Assembly: GCA_037974665.1 (NCBI GenBank)
Contig: CM075777.1
Span: 13,725,001-13,789,000 of the forward strand
DNA: 64,000 bases
Direction of reading: 5' to 3'
From: Ehretia macrophylla
Taxonomy: Eukaryota; Streptophyta; Magnoliopsida; Boraginales; Ehretiaceae
Shown here: one piece after another, positions 1 through 11,986 of the stretch
How positions within the stretch are numbered: the stretch's first letter is position 1
Layout of the letters: each line of letters begins with the position of its first letter
Translations under genes and position numbers: made by a program
The notes under the pieces: generated by a model
What the model was told of the DNA's origin: nothing
The model's input: only the letters and a program-made list of their open reading frames with translations
Databases searched by the model: none

Positions 1-1446
1 TCAATACTAGCATCAATAATCAATTAGACAACAAATAACTAAGTTAGATGACAAAGTAGGCCATCTAACCGAACATGCATTAAACACACAATCAAACTCT
101 AATTTACCCATCAACAACTCACAATTCAATCATTCAACCCACACCCAATCATCTAAGGCTCAGTCTAACATTTTAAAGAAAGACAACCTAAACTTCAATT
201 AATCATATCTTACATACTACTAATCCAAACAACTCCAAATCAGTTTCAAACACTTACTCATTCAACCAACTATATTAGCCCCCTCGGAAAACCACCATAA
301 CACCTCCCAATCATGCCCGATAACCCAAAAACCCTAAGGTGTCAATGCTGAATTTTTCGGATTTTCACCCAAACATCGTAATCGAAAATTCGGCATTACA
401 ACGGCGCTACCACGTAATTATCAAACATTTAGAACTCGACGGCAATCGATTCCGATCAACACAACTCAATTTAATCAACATTGAAAAATTTAATCAAATT
501 TAAATACCCAGAGAATAAAACTTATGCTACAACCGATAAAAACTCGTAGTATTACAGCTAAATGATCCCTAGCATTCAAGGAGCAATAATCTAACATCAT
601 ATTAGAATTCTAACGGTTCGATTTTCAATTCTATGCAAAAACACAAAAGTTGAGTTTTGAGATCCAGATTTTTTCTCACCTTTGATGTGATATATGCCTA
701 GGAATGCGTGCAATGCGTGCCCAACAAGCATAATCCAAGTCGGCACAAAGTTCTACGGACAAAAACTAGGTTTTTCTTTGAATTTTTGCTTTGAAAACCT
801 TGAAAACTCTTTCTCTTTTTCTCTCTTCTCCCTCTCGGCAATGTGTGTGTAATTGTGGGTGTTTTTGTGCTTTGTGAGTGTGTGTTGGTGATATAAGCTT
901 ATTTGGTCAACAATTAAATAAAGTCAAAGTTAGTTTAAATTAGTATTTTTGTGTTTTCTTGACTTTAAATGCATTTTCTTGATCACCAAAGTTCAAAACA
1001 TTTATTAAACACCCAAAATAGCTCAAGTAGATTATTTTTAGGTGACAAGAAGTTTTACAATTAAACAATTCCACCCGAACCGGCTTAAAACTCGATTTTT
1101 GCAAAAGTCGGTGTAAAAACCCTAATAAATTCCTAAGCCGATTTTAAAATTGTTTTCATCAAACACAGGTCTATTAAAGTCTGTGGACTAGGTCTAGAAG
1201 GGTTAAAAAGACCAGTTTCAAAATTTTAGCGGATGTGTTTCGAAAATACTATTCACTAAAAATCGACGATAAAATTTCTGACTCCGTTTTTTATGAAAAT
1301 TTCATGAATGCACATTTAGCACATATTAGGAGTATTGATATCAAAATTATAACATTCTAGGCCCTATAGCACATAAACAGGTCATATGCACGTAAAACGA
1401 GACAGAGCACGTAAATCAAGTTAAAGCAGATAAGTGGGGTTTCACA
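1..1446 (-). repeat. E1 3' LTR (truncated by window edge)
   Basis: It matches 7400-8844 almost base for base. On the minus strand it begins TGTGAAACCCCAC directly after the polypurine tract. Only the U3 part is in the window; the TATA box and R/U5 would lie to the left of base 1. The last codons of the E1 pol frame run into this LTR. Confidence 0.93.
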
Positions 1447-4400
1447 TTCTCCCCCCCTTAAAAAAATTTCGCCCTCGAAATTCTTACTTGATGTACTGAA
1501 CAGATCTGGGTACTGCTGCTGCATCTAATCCCGTCTCTCCCAAGTAGCTTCCTCGATACCGTGATGCTTCCACAATACCTTAACCATCGGAATCTTCTTC
1601 GACCTCAACTCTCGTTCTATCTGATCAAGAATACGAATCGGATGCTCATCATAAGTCAGATTCTCACGAAGCTGTAACGGCTCTGGCTCAAGAATATGAG
1701 AAGGATCCGGATTATATTTTCGCAAATTAGACACGTGAAATACATCGTGGACATTAGAGAAATTCTCCAGTAAAGCCAACCGATATGCCAACTTACCAAC
1801 CCTACTGGTAATCTCAAATGGCCCAACAAATCTCGGACTCAGCTTTCCACCTTTACCATAACGAACAAACCCCTTACGAGGAGACAGTCTCAAGAAAACC
1901 CGATCTCTGACTGCAAACTCCAAGTCCCGACGACGCTTATCAGCATAACTCTTGAATCTACTCTGCGCCGTTAGCATTCTCTGCCTGATCAACTGAACAT
2001 TTTCAATCTTCTCAAGAAGTTCTGGCATAATAGTCGGATCAATAGTCTTCATCTCTCCTACCTCGTCCCAATATAAAGGTGAACGGCACTTACGACCGTA
2101 AAGAGCTGCAAAAGGTACCATCCCAATAGTAGGTTGATAACTATTGTTATAGGCAAACTCGGCAAGTGGTAGATATTTCTCCCAATTCTTCCCGAAGTCC
2201 AAAACACAAGCCCTATGCATATCTTCCAGAATCTGAATAGTTCTCTCAAACTGACCATCGGTCTGTGGATGATACGTGGTACTAAAGTTCAACTGAGTAC
2301 CCAAGGTCTACTGAAGTTTCTCCCATAAACGAGAAGTAAATCGAGGTTCTCGATCTGAGACAATACTAGATGGAATCCCGTGAAGTCTAACAATCTGATC
2401 CAAATAAAGATCCGTCAACTTTGCAACTTCATCTCCCATCCTCATCAAAATAAAATGAGCTGTCTTCGTCAAACGATCCACGACAACCCAAACTGCATCA
2501 TTACCCCTCGGTGTTCTAGGCAAACAAGTGACAAAGTCCATCGTAATATACTCCCATTTCCACTGTGGTATAGCCAACGGCTGAAGCAAACTTGCTGGTC
2601 GTTGATGCTCGGCTTTTACCCTCTGACAAGTCAAACATCTAGACACGAACTGAGCAACCTCCCTCTTCATGTTGTTCTACCAATAATGTTGCTTCAAATC
2701 CCGATACATCTTGGTTCCACCGGGATGAATAATGTACTTAGAATTGTGAGCTTCTTCCAGAATACCTTGCCTCAAGCCCGGTTCATCGGGAACACAAACC
2801 CTGCTCCGAAACCGAAGAATACCATCCTCATGCAGTTTAAAGTCAGACTGATCATCCGTGATCTGATCCTTGATCTTCTGAAGTTTAACATCAAGTTGCT
2901 GAGCTTTCCTGATCTGAGACAACAATAAAGGCTGAATATGGAGATGTGAACACATCACCCCAACCTGAGTTAACTTCGGTCTCCAATAAGTGAATTCCTC
3001 AAGAACTTCCCATTTCTTGACAGCTAAACAAGAAATACTCGCCTTCCGACTAAGAGCATCTGCTACAACATTTGCCTTGCCAGGTAGATAATTGATAGAA
3101 CAATTATAATCTCCAAGAAGCTCCATCCACCTCCGCTGGCGCATATTCAACTCTTTCTGTGAGAATAAATATTTCAGACTCTTATGATCAGTGAAAATCT
3201 CGAACTTACTGCCCCACAGATAATGATGCCACTTCTTCAGTGCGAAGATAACTGCTGCTAACTCAAGATCATGAGTCGGATAATTCATCTCATAAGGCTT
3301 CAACTTCCGGAAAGCATAGGCAATAACTCGGCCATCCTGCATAAGAACACATCCCAAGCCCTCCTTGGATGCATCGTTATAAACAACCATATTATTGGTC
3401 CCCTCTGGTAGAGCAAGTACTGGAGTAGTAGTCAACCTCTTTTTCAACTCCTGAAACCCACTCTCACACTTCTCATCCCAATTAAAGATAGCCCATTTCT
3501 GAGTCAACTTAGAAAGTGGCCCAGCAATCTTCGAGAAGTCCTTGACAAACCTACGATAATAGCCCGCCAAGCCAAGAAAGCTACGGACCTCAGAAACATT
3601 CTCTGGCCGTTTTCAAGACATCACCACCTCAATCTTAGTAGGATCTACAAATATACCGCTCTGTGTAATAACATGGCCAAGAAAAGATATGCGTTGCAGC
3701 CAAAATTCACATTTGCTGAACTTGGAAAACAACTGATGCTCCTGCAGCTTCTGTAAGACAAGCCGTAGATGTTGCTTGTGCTCCGATTCAGATTTAGAAT
3801 AGTCCAAGATATCATCAATAAAGATTACCACGAACTGGTCTAAATACGGCTGGAAAACCCGATGCATAAGATCCATGAATGCTGCCGGTGCATTAGTTAA
3901 ACCAAAGGGCATGACAACAAACTCATAATGCCCGTACCGAGTCCTGAAGGCAGATTTCGGAACATCCTCCGTGCGAATCCGAAGCTGATAATACCCCTGC
4001 CTCAAATCAAATTTAGAATAGACTTTGGCTCCCTGAAGTTGATCGAACAACTCGTCAATCAGTGGCAAAGGATACTTATTCTTGATGGTCACCTGATTCA
4101 AACCACGATAATCAATACACAACCTCAAGGTACCATCTTTCTTCTTCACAAATAAGACTGGAGCTCCCCAAGGTGAATAACTCTGCTGAATGAATCCCTT
4201 CTCCAATAACTCCTGCAACTGAGTCTTCAACTCCTTCAACTCAACTGGTGCTATCTGGTACGCTGATTTAGAAATAGGTTGAGTACTAGGAATAAGATTG
4301 ATCACAAACTCTATATCCCTCTCTGGCGGTAACCCGGGCAACTCCTCCGGAAATACATTAGGACATTCCCGAATAATAGGGACTTCCTCTAGCTGCAACT

Positions 4401-4929
4401 TATCAGATGGCTTGTTGATCAAATAAGCCAGATAACCCGAACACCCTTTACTCACCAACTTAACGGCTTTAGTTGCTGAGATAACAAAACTCGTCTTTGC
4501 ACCCCGGTTCCCTACTACCTCAACTACTGGCTGATCTGGCCAACGAAACTGTACTACCTTGGTTCTACAGTTCAACTGGGCATCATACTTAGAAAGCCAA
4601 TCCATACCCAAGATAACATCATACCCCCGGATAGGAAATAAAATAAGGTCCGAAGGAAAATTATGCCCCTTAACATGTATTATACAATATTTACAAACTA
4701 GGCCAGTCACATACTTATCGGTCAAAGAGGTACTAATCTCAACCACATAAGGAAATCTTTCAGGTTGCAAATTAACACGTTGCACACAAGCAAGAGTAAT
4801 GAAAGAATGCGTAGCACCAGAATCAACCAACACTTTAACAAGTTGATCAAGTATAAGGAAGTTACATTCCACAATTGCAGTCTTCTCAGGCATCTCCTCT
4901 AAGTCAACTGCGTAGGCCTGAGCCTGAAC
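1357..4929 (-). pseudogene. pol: E1 pol: protease, RT, RNase H, integrase (nonsense-broken)
   Basis: Polyprotein part that processes Gag, copies the RNA and inserts the DNA. Counting from the gag start at 6171, the protease motif Asp-Ser-Gly-Ala-Thr-His starts near residue 450, and the RT catalytic pair in Phe-Ile-Asp-Asp-Ile-Leu is near residues 786-787, followed by RNase H ([16 protein letters not shown]). Integrase has the His/Cys zinc region, catalytic Asp (MDFV), Asp (VSDR) and Glu (DGQFERT), and a C-terminal tail containing VKVLWKHHGIEEATWE, as in Tekay/Del. Stops lie at 3613 (TGA), 2677 (TAG, from Trp), 2308 (TAG) and 1525 (TAG, from Gln); there is no frameshift. The frame finally stops at 1357-1359, inside the 3' LTR. 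RT has Leu-Asp-Tyr-Ser where relatives have Leu-Val-Tyr-Ser. It is one continuous frame with gag upstream. The gag/pol boundary is approximate. Confidence 0.9.
1447..1459 (-). other. E1 polypurine tract
   Basis: The minus strand reads AAGGGGGGGAGAA immediately before the TGTGAAAC start of the 3' LTR, the place where plus-strand DNA synthesis is primed. The same tract occurs at 60813-60825 (E8) and, with changes, at 14497 (E3) and 24119 (E5). It is also coding: in E1 the pol frame reads through it as Leu-Arg-Gly-Gly-Glu. Confidence 0.88.
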
Positions 4930-6171
4930 CCGCTGCTGATGCTGAGGTGCACTGGCCGCAGGTTGGCCCTGATAACCCTGAGTCGCTGCCCGACCCTCAG
5001 CCCTCGAATATCTAGGGCAATCCTTCGCTCTATGCTGGCTGCTACCATACCCCAAACATGTCCTTGCCTTTACCCTGCAGTCGGACTCCACATGCCCTGG
5101 GCGCTTGCAGTAATTACACTGCGATGATGTGGCACTAACACTGCCCCTGGAAGAACCAGAAGCTGAAGAAACAGCTGAAACAGCCTGCTACTGAGGTCTC
5201 ACCATACTAGGCCTGTACTGACCCTGTGACTGGGCTGGCCTATACTGAGTCTGAACCTGATATGGCCCCTGTTGAAACTGAGGCCGATAGTAACTCTGCT
5301 GACCTTGTGGCCTAAAAGAACCCTACTGCACTGGTGGCTTGAACCCAACCTACTGTACGGGAGGCCTATACGTGCCCTGCTGATACTGCGGCTGATACGA
5401 CCACTTACTGGGCTGACTAGACACAAGTTGGTCCCCCTTTCTCTTCTCTAGTCTGGAAGCTGCCTCAAAAGCCTCGGCGAAAATATCATACCGATTCAGT
5501 GCCATCACGTCCTGAATCTCGGGCCTCAACCCCAACATAAATCTGCGAGTCCTCCGCTCCTCGTCTGCCACATACTCCGGTGCATACTGGGACAATCGAG
5601 TAAATGTGGCCTCATATTGAGCCACTGTAGCATCTCCCTGTACCAAGGCTAGAAACTCTGCCTCTCTCCGTTCCCTCGCAATCCTCGGGACATACTTTGC
5701 CCGGAAAGCCATCAGAAAGGTACCCCAAACATAAGGAATACCCTGTGTCGCCCAGCTAGTCCTTACCGTGCGCTACCACTCCTCTGCTTCGTCATCTAAC
5801 AAGTACACGGCAAAAGAGACCCTCTGCTCATCAGTATAGCCAAGTGGATCATAAATCTTCTCCAACTTGCTAATCCATGCCTCCGCCTTCCTATCATCTG
5901 ACTCCCCCTGAAATCTCGGTGGATGATATCCTAAAAACTCCTTCAGGGTACTCCCGTGGTTACCACCCTGAATATTCAGTAGCTGAGCCTGCATAGCTTG
6001 ATTCTGGGCAGCCTGCCCTGCTAATTACTGTGCCTGACTAGCTACTAACTCTGCAATCCTCTCCATAGCTGCCCCTAATCGGTCATCACCCCCATCACGG
6101 CCCGGTGCCGCGTTAACCGGAGTCTCATCAGTCATCTCAGGCCTACCTCTGGTTCTCGGTCGACCGGCCAT
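4930..6171 (-). pseudogene. gag: E1 gag: capsid and nucleocapsid part (nonsense-broken)
   Basis: Structural protein that forms the virus-like particle and binds the element RNA. The start MAGRPRTRGRPE at 6171 is shared with E3, E8 and the E5 leader copies. A capsid domain follows (FLGYHPPRFQGE, EFLALVQGDATVAQYEATFTRLS, RRFMLGLRPEIQ), then a Gln/Tyr-rich linker, then an intact zinc knuckle Cys-X2-Cys-X4-His-X4-Cys at about residues 352-365 and a second Cys/His cluster just after. In-frame stops at 6025 (TAA), 5773 (TAG for Trp), and 5350, 5323 and 5188 (TAG for Gln) would leave only fragments. Gag and pol share one frame, as is usual for this lineage. Confidence 0.9.
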
Positions 6172-6431
6172 TTTACTAATCAAAGAGTTAGCACAGTTAT
6201 AGCACGTAAACAGATTATAAACAATTATTAACACCTAAACAACAAACTCATATAAAACACATAAACAAATTGTTCACATTATCACATAAGTACTAAATCA
6301 CATAATCACATAACCACATAATCATTTAATCATATTAATACATAGTTCACTTTTCTTTCTATTCATACATACTTTTATGCTAAGACCATTTCCCACATTC
6401 CGAGAATACCCCGGCTGACAACTAAATATGC

Positions 6432-6443
6432 GTTCTGATACCA
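6432..6443 (-). other. E1 primer binding site (initiator Met-tRNA)
   Basis: The minus strand reads TGGTATCAGAAC, 6 bases inside the 5' LTR boundary; the perfect form TGGTATCAGAGC complements the 3' end of plant initiator methionine tRNA and is present in E2 and E3. One mismatch here. The leader between it and the gag start at 6171 is non-coding, with short TCACATAA-like repeats on the plus strand at about 6280-6345. Confidence 0.9.
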
Positions 6444-6449
6444 CTTAAA

Positions 6450-8844
6450 TGTCACGCCCCAACTCGACCCCTCTTATAATCAGTCAAGACGCAATGGAAT
6501 TTCGACAATATAACGACAGTAAATAGGATACCGAGGCTCTAATCCAACCTCCATAGGACATCATACCTCAACTCCATAAACCATACAATAAACAACTCTT
6601 CAATAACATAATAACATACATCATGACCAAATCATACAATAAACATTTCTCGTTATATGCCTCCGTTCCAACATAATACATAAATCCTTAATATACAATA
6701 CAAAATATGTTGAGCCAATCTAGCAACTTAATCATAAACAAAAGAAAGGCTACTAAGACAACATCAACTAATTCATTAACTTATCAACATCTTATACATT
6801 ATAAACTACAAAGCAGATAAAAGTCTACTAAGTTAATTTATAAGATAATAAAACATGTATGACATCACGGATAAGACTCTGGAACATAGGACTCATCCAC
6901 GTAAGGCACGTTTTTCACATTTTTATCTTTAGGAGGCACGTACCCGTAATCTTGCCAAAGTACACCTGTAAACATGCAATAATAGAGAGTGAGCTTATAT
7001 AAAATAAGCCTAGCGAGGATCCGATAGATCTCGAGAAAGGTCTACTAAACTCCTTGGAATAATCCTTTGAGTCAGTAGACATGCAATAACATAAACAATA
7101 CTATCATCACATAACTATATAACCATTCAATAAAGGATACTCTAGTTGGTGTAGCTCCAAACGCCATCACGATCTCAACCATTCTTCTTATAACTCCCCA
7201 TTACTCACACACCCGAGGTACCTCACTAGCCCCTCCCTCCATGATACCTCTGTCATGCGAGCTGGGGGTAGTCTCTGGCAGTCATGCCGTTTTCAACCCG
7301 ACAGCCCAATGCTGCCCGAGAGGTGGCACACACATACCAAGACTCCATAACAATCATCAATAATCAATCAATCATCAATCAATAATCATCTATTCATCAA
7401 TACTAGCATCAATAATCAATTAGACAACAAATAACTAAGTTAGATGACAAAGTAGGCCATTTAACCGAACATGCATTAAACACACAGTCAAACTCTAATT
7501 TACCCCTCAACAACTCACAATTCAATCACTCAACCCACACCCAATCAACTAAGGCTCAATCTAACATTTTAAAGAAAGACAACCTAAACTTCAATTAATC
7601 ATATCTTACATACTACTAATCCAAACAACTTCAAATCAGTTTCAAACACTCACCCATTCAACCAACTACATTAGGCCCCTCGGAAAACCACCATAACACC
7701 TCCAAATCATGCCCGATAACCCTAAAACCCTAAGGTGTCAAGGCTGAATTTTTTGAATTTTCACCCGAACATCATAATTGAAAATTCGGCATTACAACGG
7801 CGCTACCACGTAATTATCAAACATTTAGAAATCGATGGCAATCGATTCCGATCAACACAACTCAAGTTATTCAACATTGAACAATTTAATCAAATTTAAA
7901 TACCCAAAAAATAAAAATTATGCTACAACTGATAAAAACTTGTAGTATTACAGCTAAATGATCCCTAGCATGCAAGGAGCAATAATCTAACATCAGATTA
8001 GAATTCTAACGGTTCGATTTTCAATTCTACGCAAAAACACAAAAGTTGAGTTTTGAGATCCAGAATTTTTCTCTCACCTTTGATGCGATATATGCCTAGG
8101 AATACATGCAATGCATGCCCAACAAGCATAATCCAAGTTGGCACGAAGTTCTACAGACAAAAACTAGATTTTTCTTTGAATTTTTGCTTGGAAAACCTTG
8201 AAAACTCTTTCTCTTTTTCTCTCTTCTCCCTCTCGGCAATGTGTGTGTAATTGTGGGTGTTTTTGTGCTTTGTGAGTGTCTGTTGGTGATATAAGCTTAT
8301 TTGGTCAACAATTAAATAAAGTCAAAGTTAGTTTAAATTAGTATTTTTGTATTTTCTTGACTTTAAATGCATTTTCTTGATCACCAAAGTTCAAAACATT
8401 TATTAAACACCCAAAATAGCTCAAGTAGATTATTTTTAGGTGACAAGAAGTTTTACAATTAAACAATTCCACCCGAACCGGCTTAAAACTCGATTTTTGC
8501 AAAAGTCGGTGTAAAAACCCTAATAAATTCCTAAGCCGATTTTAAAATTGTTTTCATCAAACACAGGTCTATTAAAGTCTGTGGACTAGGTCTAGAAGGG
8601 TTAAAAAGACCAGTTTCAAAATTTTAGCGGATGTGTTTCGAAAATACTATTCACTAAAAATCGACGATAAAATTTCTGACTCCGTTTTTTATGAAAATTT
8701 CATGAATGCACATTTAGCACGTATTAGGAGTATTGATATCAAAATTATAACATTCTAGGCCCTATAGCACATAAACAGGTCATATGCATGCAAAACGAGA
8801 CAAAGCACGTAAATCAAGTTAAAGTAGATAAGTGGGGTTTCACA
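6450..8844 (-). repeat. E1 5' LTR (2395 bp)
   Basis: Bounded on the plus strand by TGTCACGCCCC and GGGGTTTCACA, the TG...CA ends of the family in reverse. U3 is the right-hand part, and R/U5 is the left-hand 0.5 kb after the TATA box. It lacks the 59-bp tandem repeat of the E3/E8 LTRs and carries the 'subfamily A' U3. Several short open frames in it are not conserved between copies and are not called genes. Confidence 0.93.
6993..7001 (-). promoter_or_regulatory. E1 LTR promoter TATA box
   Basis: The minus strand reads TATATAAGC, followed by CTCACTCTC, at the same LTR position in E1, E2, E3, E5, E8 and S1. Transcription would start about 30 bases further along the minus strand, near 6965, placing R/U5 at 6450 to about 6965. 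Function is inferred from sequence and position only. Confidence 0.65.
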
Positions 8845-9184
8845 TGTTATACCACACTTCATTCCATTCACAAATATATATCACTAATTCCTCAAATAAT
8901 TTCATTCTAAAATAATCTCAAGGAAGTATAGTCTGAGTTGAGACTCCAAAAATGTCTAATGATAACCTCACGGAAACCTCAACTTATGATCCATCTCCAA
9001 GTAATAGCAAGTTAAACATGGCAACAAAAGTAATTATAATCATCAAGATACATTACTATTTTCTCGAACAACTTCATTCTCGCTAAAGGAACATCAAGAT
9101 CAATCCACTAAGTCAAAACTAAAATCCATAAACATAACAATTAAAATCTAACTGATAAACTTCTAGAATAATAATAATTCAAAA

Positions 9185-9223
9185 TCATGGCCTACCTCTA
9201 TTTCCGAAAACTCTTGCAGTCAT
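9185..9223 (-). pseudogene. E2 gag start relic
   Basis: A 12-residue frame, MTARVFGNRGRP then TGA, lies exactly where relatives have MAGRPRTRGRP, and the bases upstream align with the E1 leader (CTATAACTGTG shared). Downstream the sequence no longer resembles gag. The call rests on position and partial similarity. Confidence 0.4.
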
Positions 9224-9299
9224 CCTTACTTCACCTAAAAGAATCACCCACAGTTATAGAATATATACAATTACATCACATGAAAACAGGTACAACGTA

Positions 9300-9660
9300 A
9301 TGCATGATTATCATATAATATAACATTATCACATAACACACAATTCAGCATATAAGAAGCCAACATCACATAAACAGGTTATATCACAGAAGTAAGTTAT
9401 AAACAATTAAAGTCACATAAGCAACAAACTTCACATAAGGCACTTTGATCACATAAAACACAATTGTCACATAATACAAATTAATCACATAATGCACATT
9501 AATCACATAATGCACAGTAATTACAACACATTGAGTACGTATAGCACGTTATCACATAAAACATATTGACTACAATAGTTCACATAACACACAAGGCATA
9601 TTGGTCACACAAAAAGTTAGACACATAAGTAAATTAATCACATAAACATATTAACATATG
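9300..9660. repeat. E2 leader: short TCACATAA-like repeats
   Basis: Many imperfect copies of an 8-10 base unit (TCACATAA and variants such as ATCACATAATGCACA) fill this stretch. The other elements have the same low-complexity leader, but with fewer copies (about 6280-6345, 16600-16670, 42630-42710, 62910-62980). It lies in the transcribed leader between the primer site and gag, where RNA packaging signals are usually found; no function is shown. Confidence 0.6.
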
Positions 9661-9745
9661 TTTCACTTTTCTTTCACTTAATACATACTTGCATGCTTAG
9701 ACCACTACCCACATTCCGAGGATACCCCGGCTGACAGCTAATCAA

Positions 9746-9757
9746 GCTCTGATACCA
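9746..9757 (-). other. E2 primer binding site (initiator Met-tRNA)
   Basis: The minus strand reads TGGTATCAGAGC, a perfect 12-base match to the 3' end complement of initiator methionine tRNA, six bases from the LTR edge. It shows that 9764 onward is a 5' LTR and not a solo LTR. Confidence 0.9.
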
Positions 9758-9763
9758 CTTAAA

Positions 9764-11986
9764 TGTCACGCCCCAACTCGACCCCTCCAACGATCAGTCA
9801 GGACGCAACGGAGTTTCAGCAGTATAACAACAGTAATTAGGACACTGAGGCTCTATTCCAACCTCTTTAGAAAATCATACAACCAACTCCACAAACCATT
9901 CAACAACCAACTCCTCAATTAAATTAACAACATACAACATAACCATATTATACAATTATCATTCCTTCAACAATCCGTTCATAGTTATACGTCTCCGTTC
10001 CAACTTCATACATAAACTATACAAACATTTCAAAATAGATTATAAACCAACATAGTAATCTAAACATAATCAAAAGAAAGACTACTAAACCATCATACAA
10101 AAGTCTTATAATTGAGTAAGCTATACAATATGACATATTACAACAACTAAGACAAATTCATGGCAACGACTCCGACACACAAGACTCGTCCACATGAAGC
10201 ACATTCTCAGCTTCTTGAGGCACGTATCCGTAATCTGTTCTGTAACACCTGTAAGCATGCAACAATAGAGAGTGAGCTTATATAAAATAAGCCCAGTGAG
10301 GATCCGATAGATCTCTAATAGTATTCAATATACTCCTTGGAAATAATCCTTTGAGCAAGTAACACACAATAACATCAATAATACTATCATCACATAATCT
10401 ATAATGACCATTCAATAAAGGATACACTAGTTGGTGTACCTCCAATCGCCATCACGATCATAACAGCCTTCTTGTGACGCCCATAAACTCATGCACCCGA
10501 GGTACCCCAATAACCTCTCCCTCCATGACACCTCCGTCATGCGAGCTGGAGGCAGTCTCTGGTAGTTATGCCATTATCAACCCGATGCTGCCCGAGAGGT
10601 GGCACACATATACCAAAGACTCAGCAATAATAATAAACATCAATCATTCACAGGAGGATAGTCTAGCAGAACTGCCTACCTCCCGGCATCAATCATCAAT
10701 CAATAATCATCAATAATCATATTATCATCATAATAACATCAATAATCAATTTAACAACAAATAACTAAGTTAGATAACAAAGTAGGCCATCTAACCGAAC
10801 ATACATTAAACACACGATCAAACCCTAATTTACCCATCAACAGCTCACAATTCAATCACTCAACCCACACCCAATCAACTAAGGCTCAATCTAACATTTT
10901 AAAGAAAGACAACCTAAACTTCAAATAATCATATCTTACATTCTACTAATCCAAACAACTCCAAATCAGTTTCAAACACTCACCCATTCAATCAACTACA
11001 TGAGCCCCTACGAAAACCAACCAAAACACATCCAAATCATGCTCAATAACCCTAAAACCCTAGTGTGTCATGGCTGAAATTTCTGGATTTTGGCACGGAC
11101 ATCACAATCGAAAATTCGGCATTACAACGGCGCTACCACGTAATTATCAAACTTTTAGAAATCGACGGCAATCGATTCCGATCAACACAACTCAAAATAA
11201 TCAACATTTAACAAATTAATCAACTTTAAATACCCGAAAAATAATAATTATGCTACAACCGTTCAAATCTCATAGGATTACATATAAATGATCCCTAGCA
11301 TGCATGGAGCAATAATCTAACATCAGATTAAAATTTTAACGGTTCAATAATTATTTATACGCATAAACACAAAATATGAGTTTTGAGATCTAGAATTTTT
11401 CTCTCACCGTTGATGTGTTTTGATGCAAGAAACATGTAGAATGGATGCCTAACAAGTGAAATCAAGCTTTGAATGAAGTGATTTGAACTTGAATTGCAAA
11501 ATCTATATGAAAAATGCTTGAAAACCTTTGAAAAATGTCTTCATCTTTCTCCTGCAAAGAACCACGGTTTTGTGTGTGTTTTTGGAGGTGTTTTGCTTTG
11601 TTTTTAATGTGTGTTGATGATATATTAAGCAAAGGTCAAATAAATAAAAGAAAGTCAAAGTGGAAACTAATTATTTTTAGTGTTTTCTTGTCTTTAATTC
11701 ATTTTCTTGACTACTCTTGCTCAAATTAATTATGCAACACCTAAACTATCTTAAGTAGTTTATTTTTAGGTGACAAGAAGTTTTACATTCAAAAAATTTC
11801 ACCCGAGTCGGCTTAAAACGTGATTTTTGCAAAAGAAGGTGAAAAGTCATATTATTTATTTTCAAATGTCTTTTGAATGCACAATTAATCTAAAATCATT
11901 TAATACCACATATAGATACATTTATATTAATATATACTAGGTCAACAAAAGTCAATGCAAGAATCGGGTTTAGAAGAAATCACTAT
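9764..11986 (-). repeat. E2 5' LTR, left segment
   Basis: Starts TGTCACGCCCC on the plus strand and aligns with the E1 LTR through TATA box (10276-10284), cytosine-rich block and U3. It is interrupted at 11986 by E3. The last 138 bases, with the first 35 of the other segment, are not seen in other LTRs of the family. Confidence 0.88.

Larger units (their letters stand above)
1..8844 (-). mobile_element. E1: Tekay/Del-type Ty3-gypsy retrotransposon, nearly complete
   Basis: Reading the minus strand, the order is 5' LTR (8844-6450), tRNA primer site, leader, gag, protease, reverse transcriptase, RNase H, integrase, polypurine tract, 3' LTR (1446 to the window edge). The domain order with integrase last defines Ty3/gypsy, and the RT, RNase H and integrase wording matches the Tekay/Del chromovirus group. 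The two LTR copies differ at only about five positions over the last 420 bp by eye, so the insertion is fairly recent. The base after the right end starts TGTTA; the partner duplication would lie outside the window. E1 sits inside the internal region of another element (E2). Confidence 0.93.
8845..9763 (-). other. E2 internal remnant: leader and unrecognised sequence
   Basis: The right part (about 9240-9763) is the leader that precedes gag in this family, ending at the primer site and the E2 5' LTR. The left part (8845-9184) has no open frame and no recognisable gag, although gag should start here. E1 is inserted at 8844/8845, so the rest of E2 lies left of the window. E2 may be a non-autonomous or heavily diverged element. 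Confidence 0.7.

Noticed and set aside
2380-2928. Plus-strand open frames opposite E1 and E5 pol (for example 2380-2928, 3928-4155, 25043-25486)
   Set aside because: They are antisense shadows of recognisable RT/integrase coding on the minus strand and match no family.
9746-9757. tRNA genes at the primer sites
   Set aside because: Only 12-18 bases complementary to a tRNA 3' end are present; no cloverleaf surrounds them.
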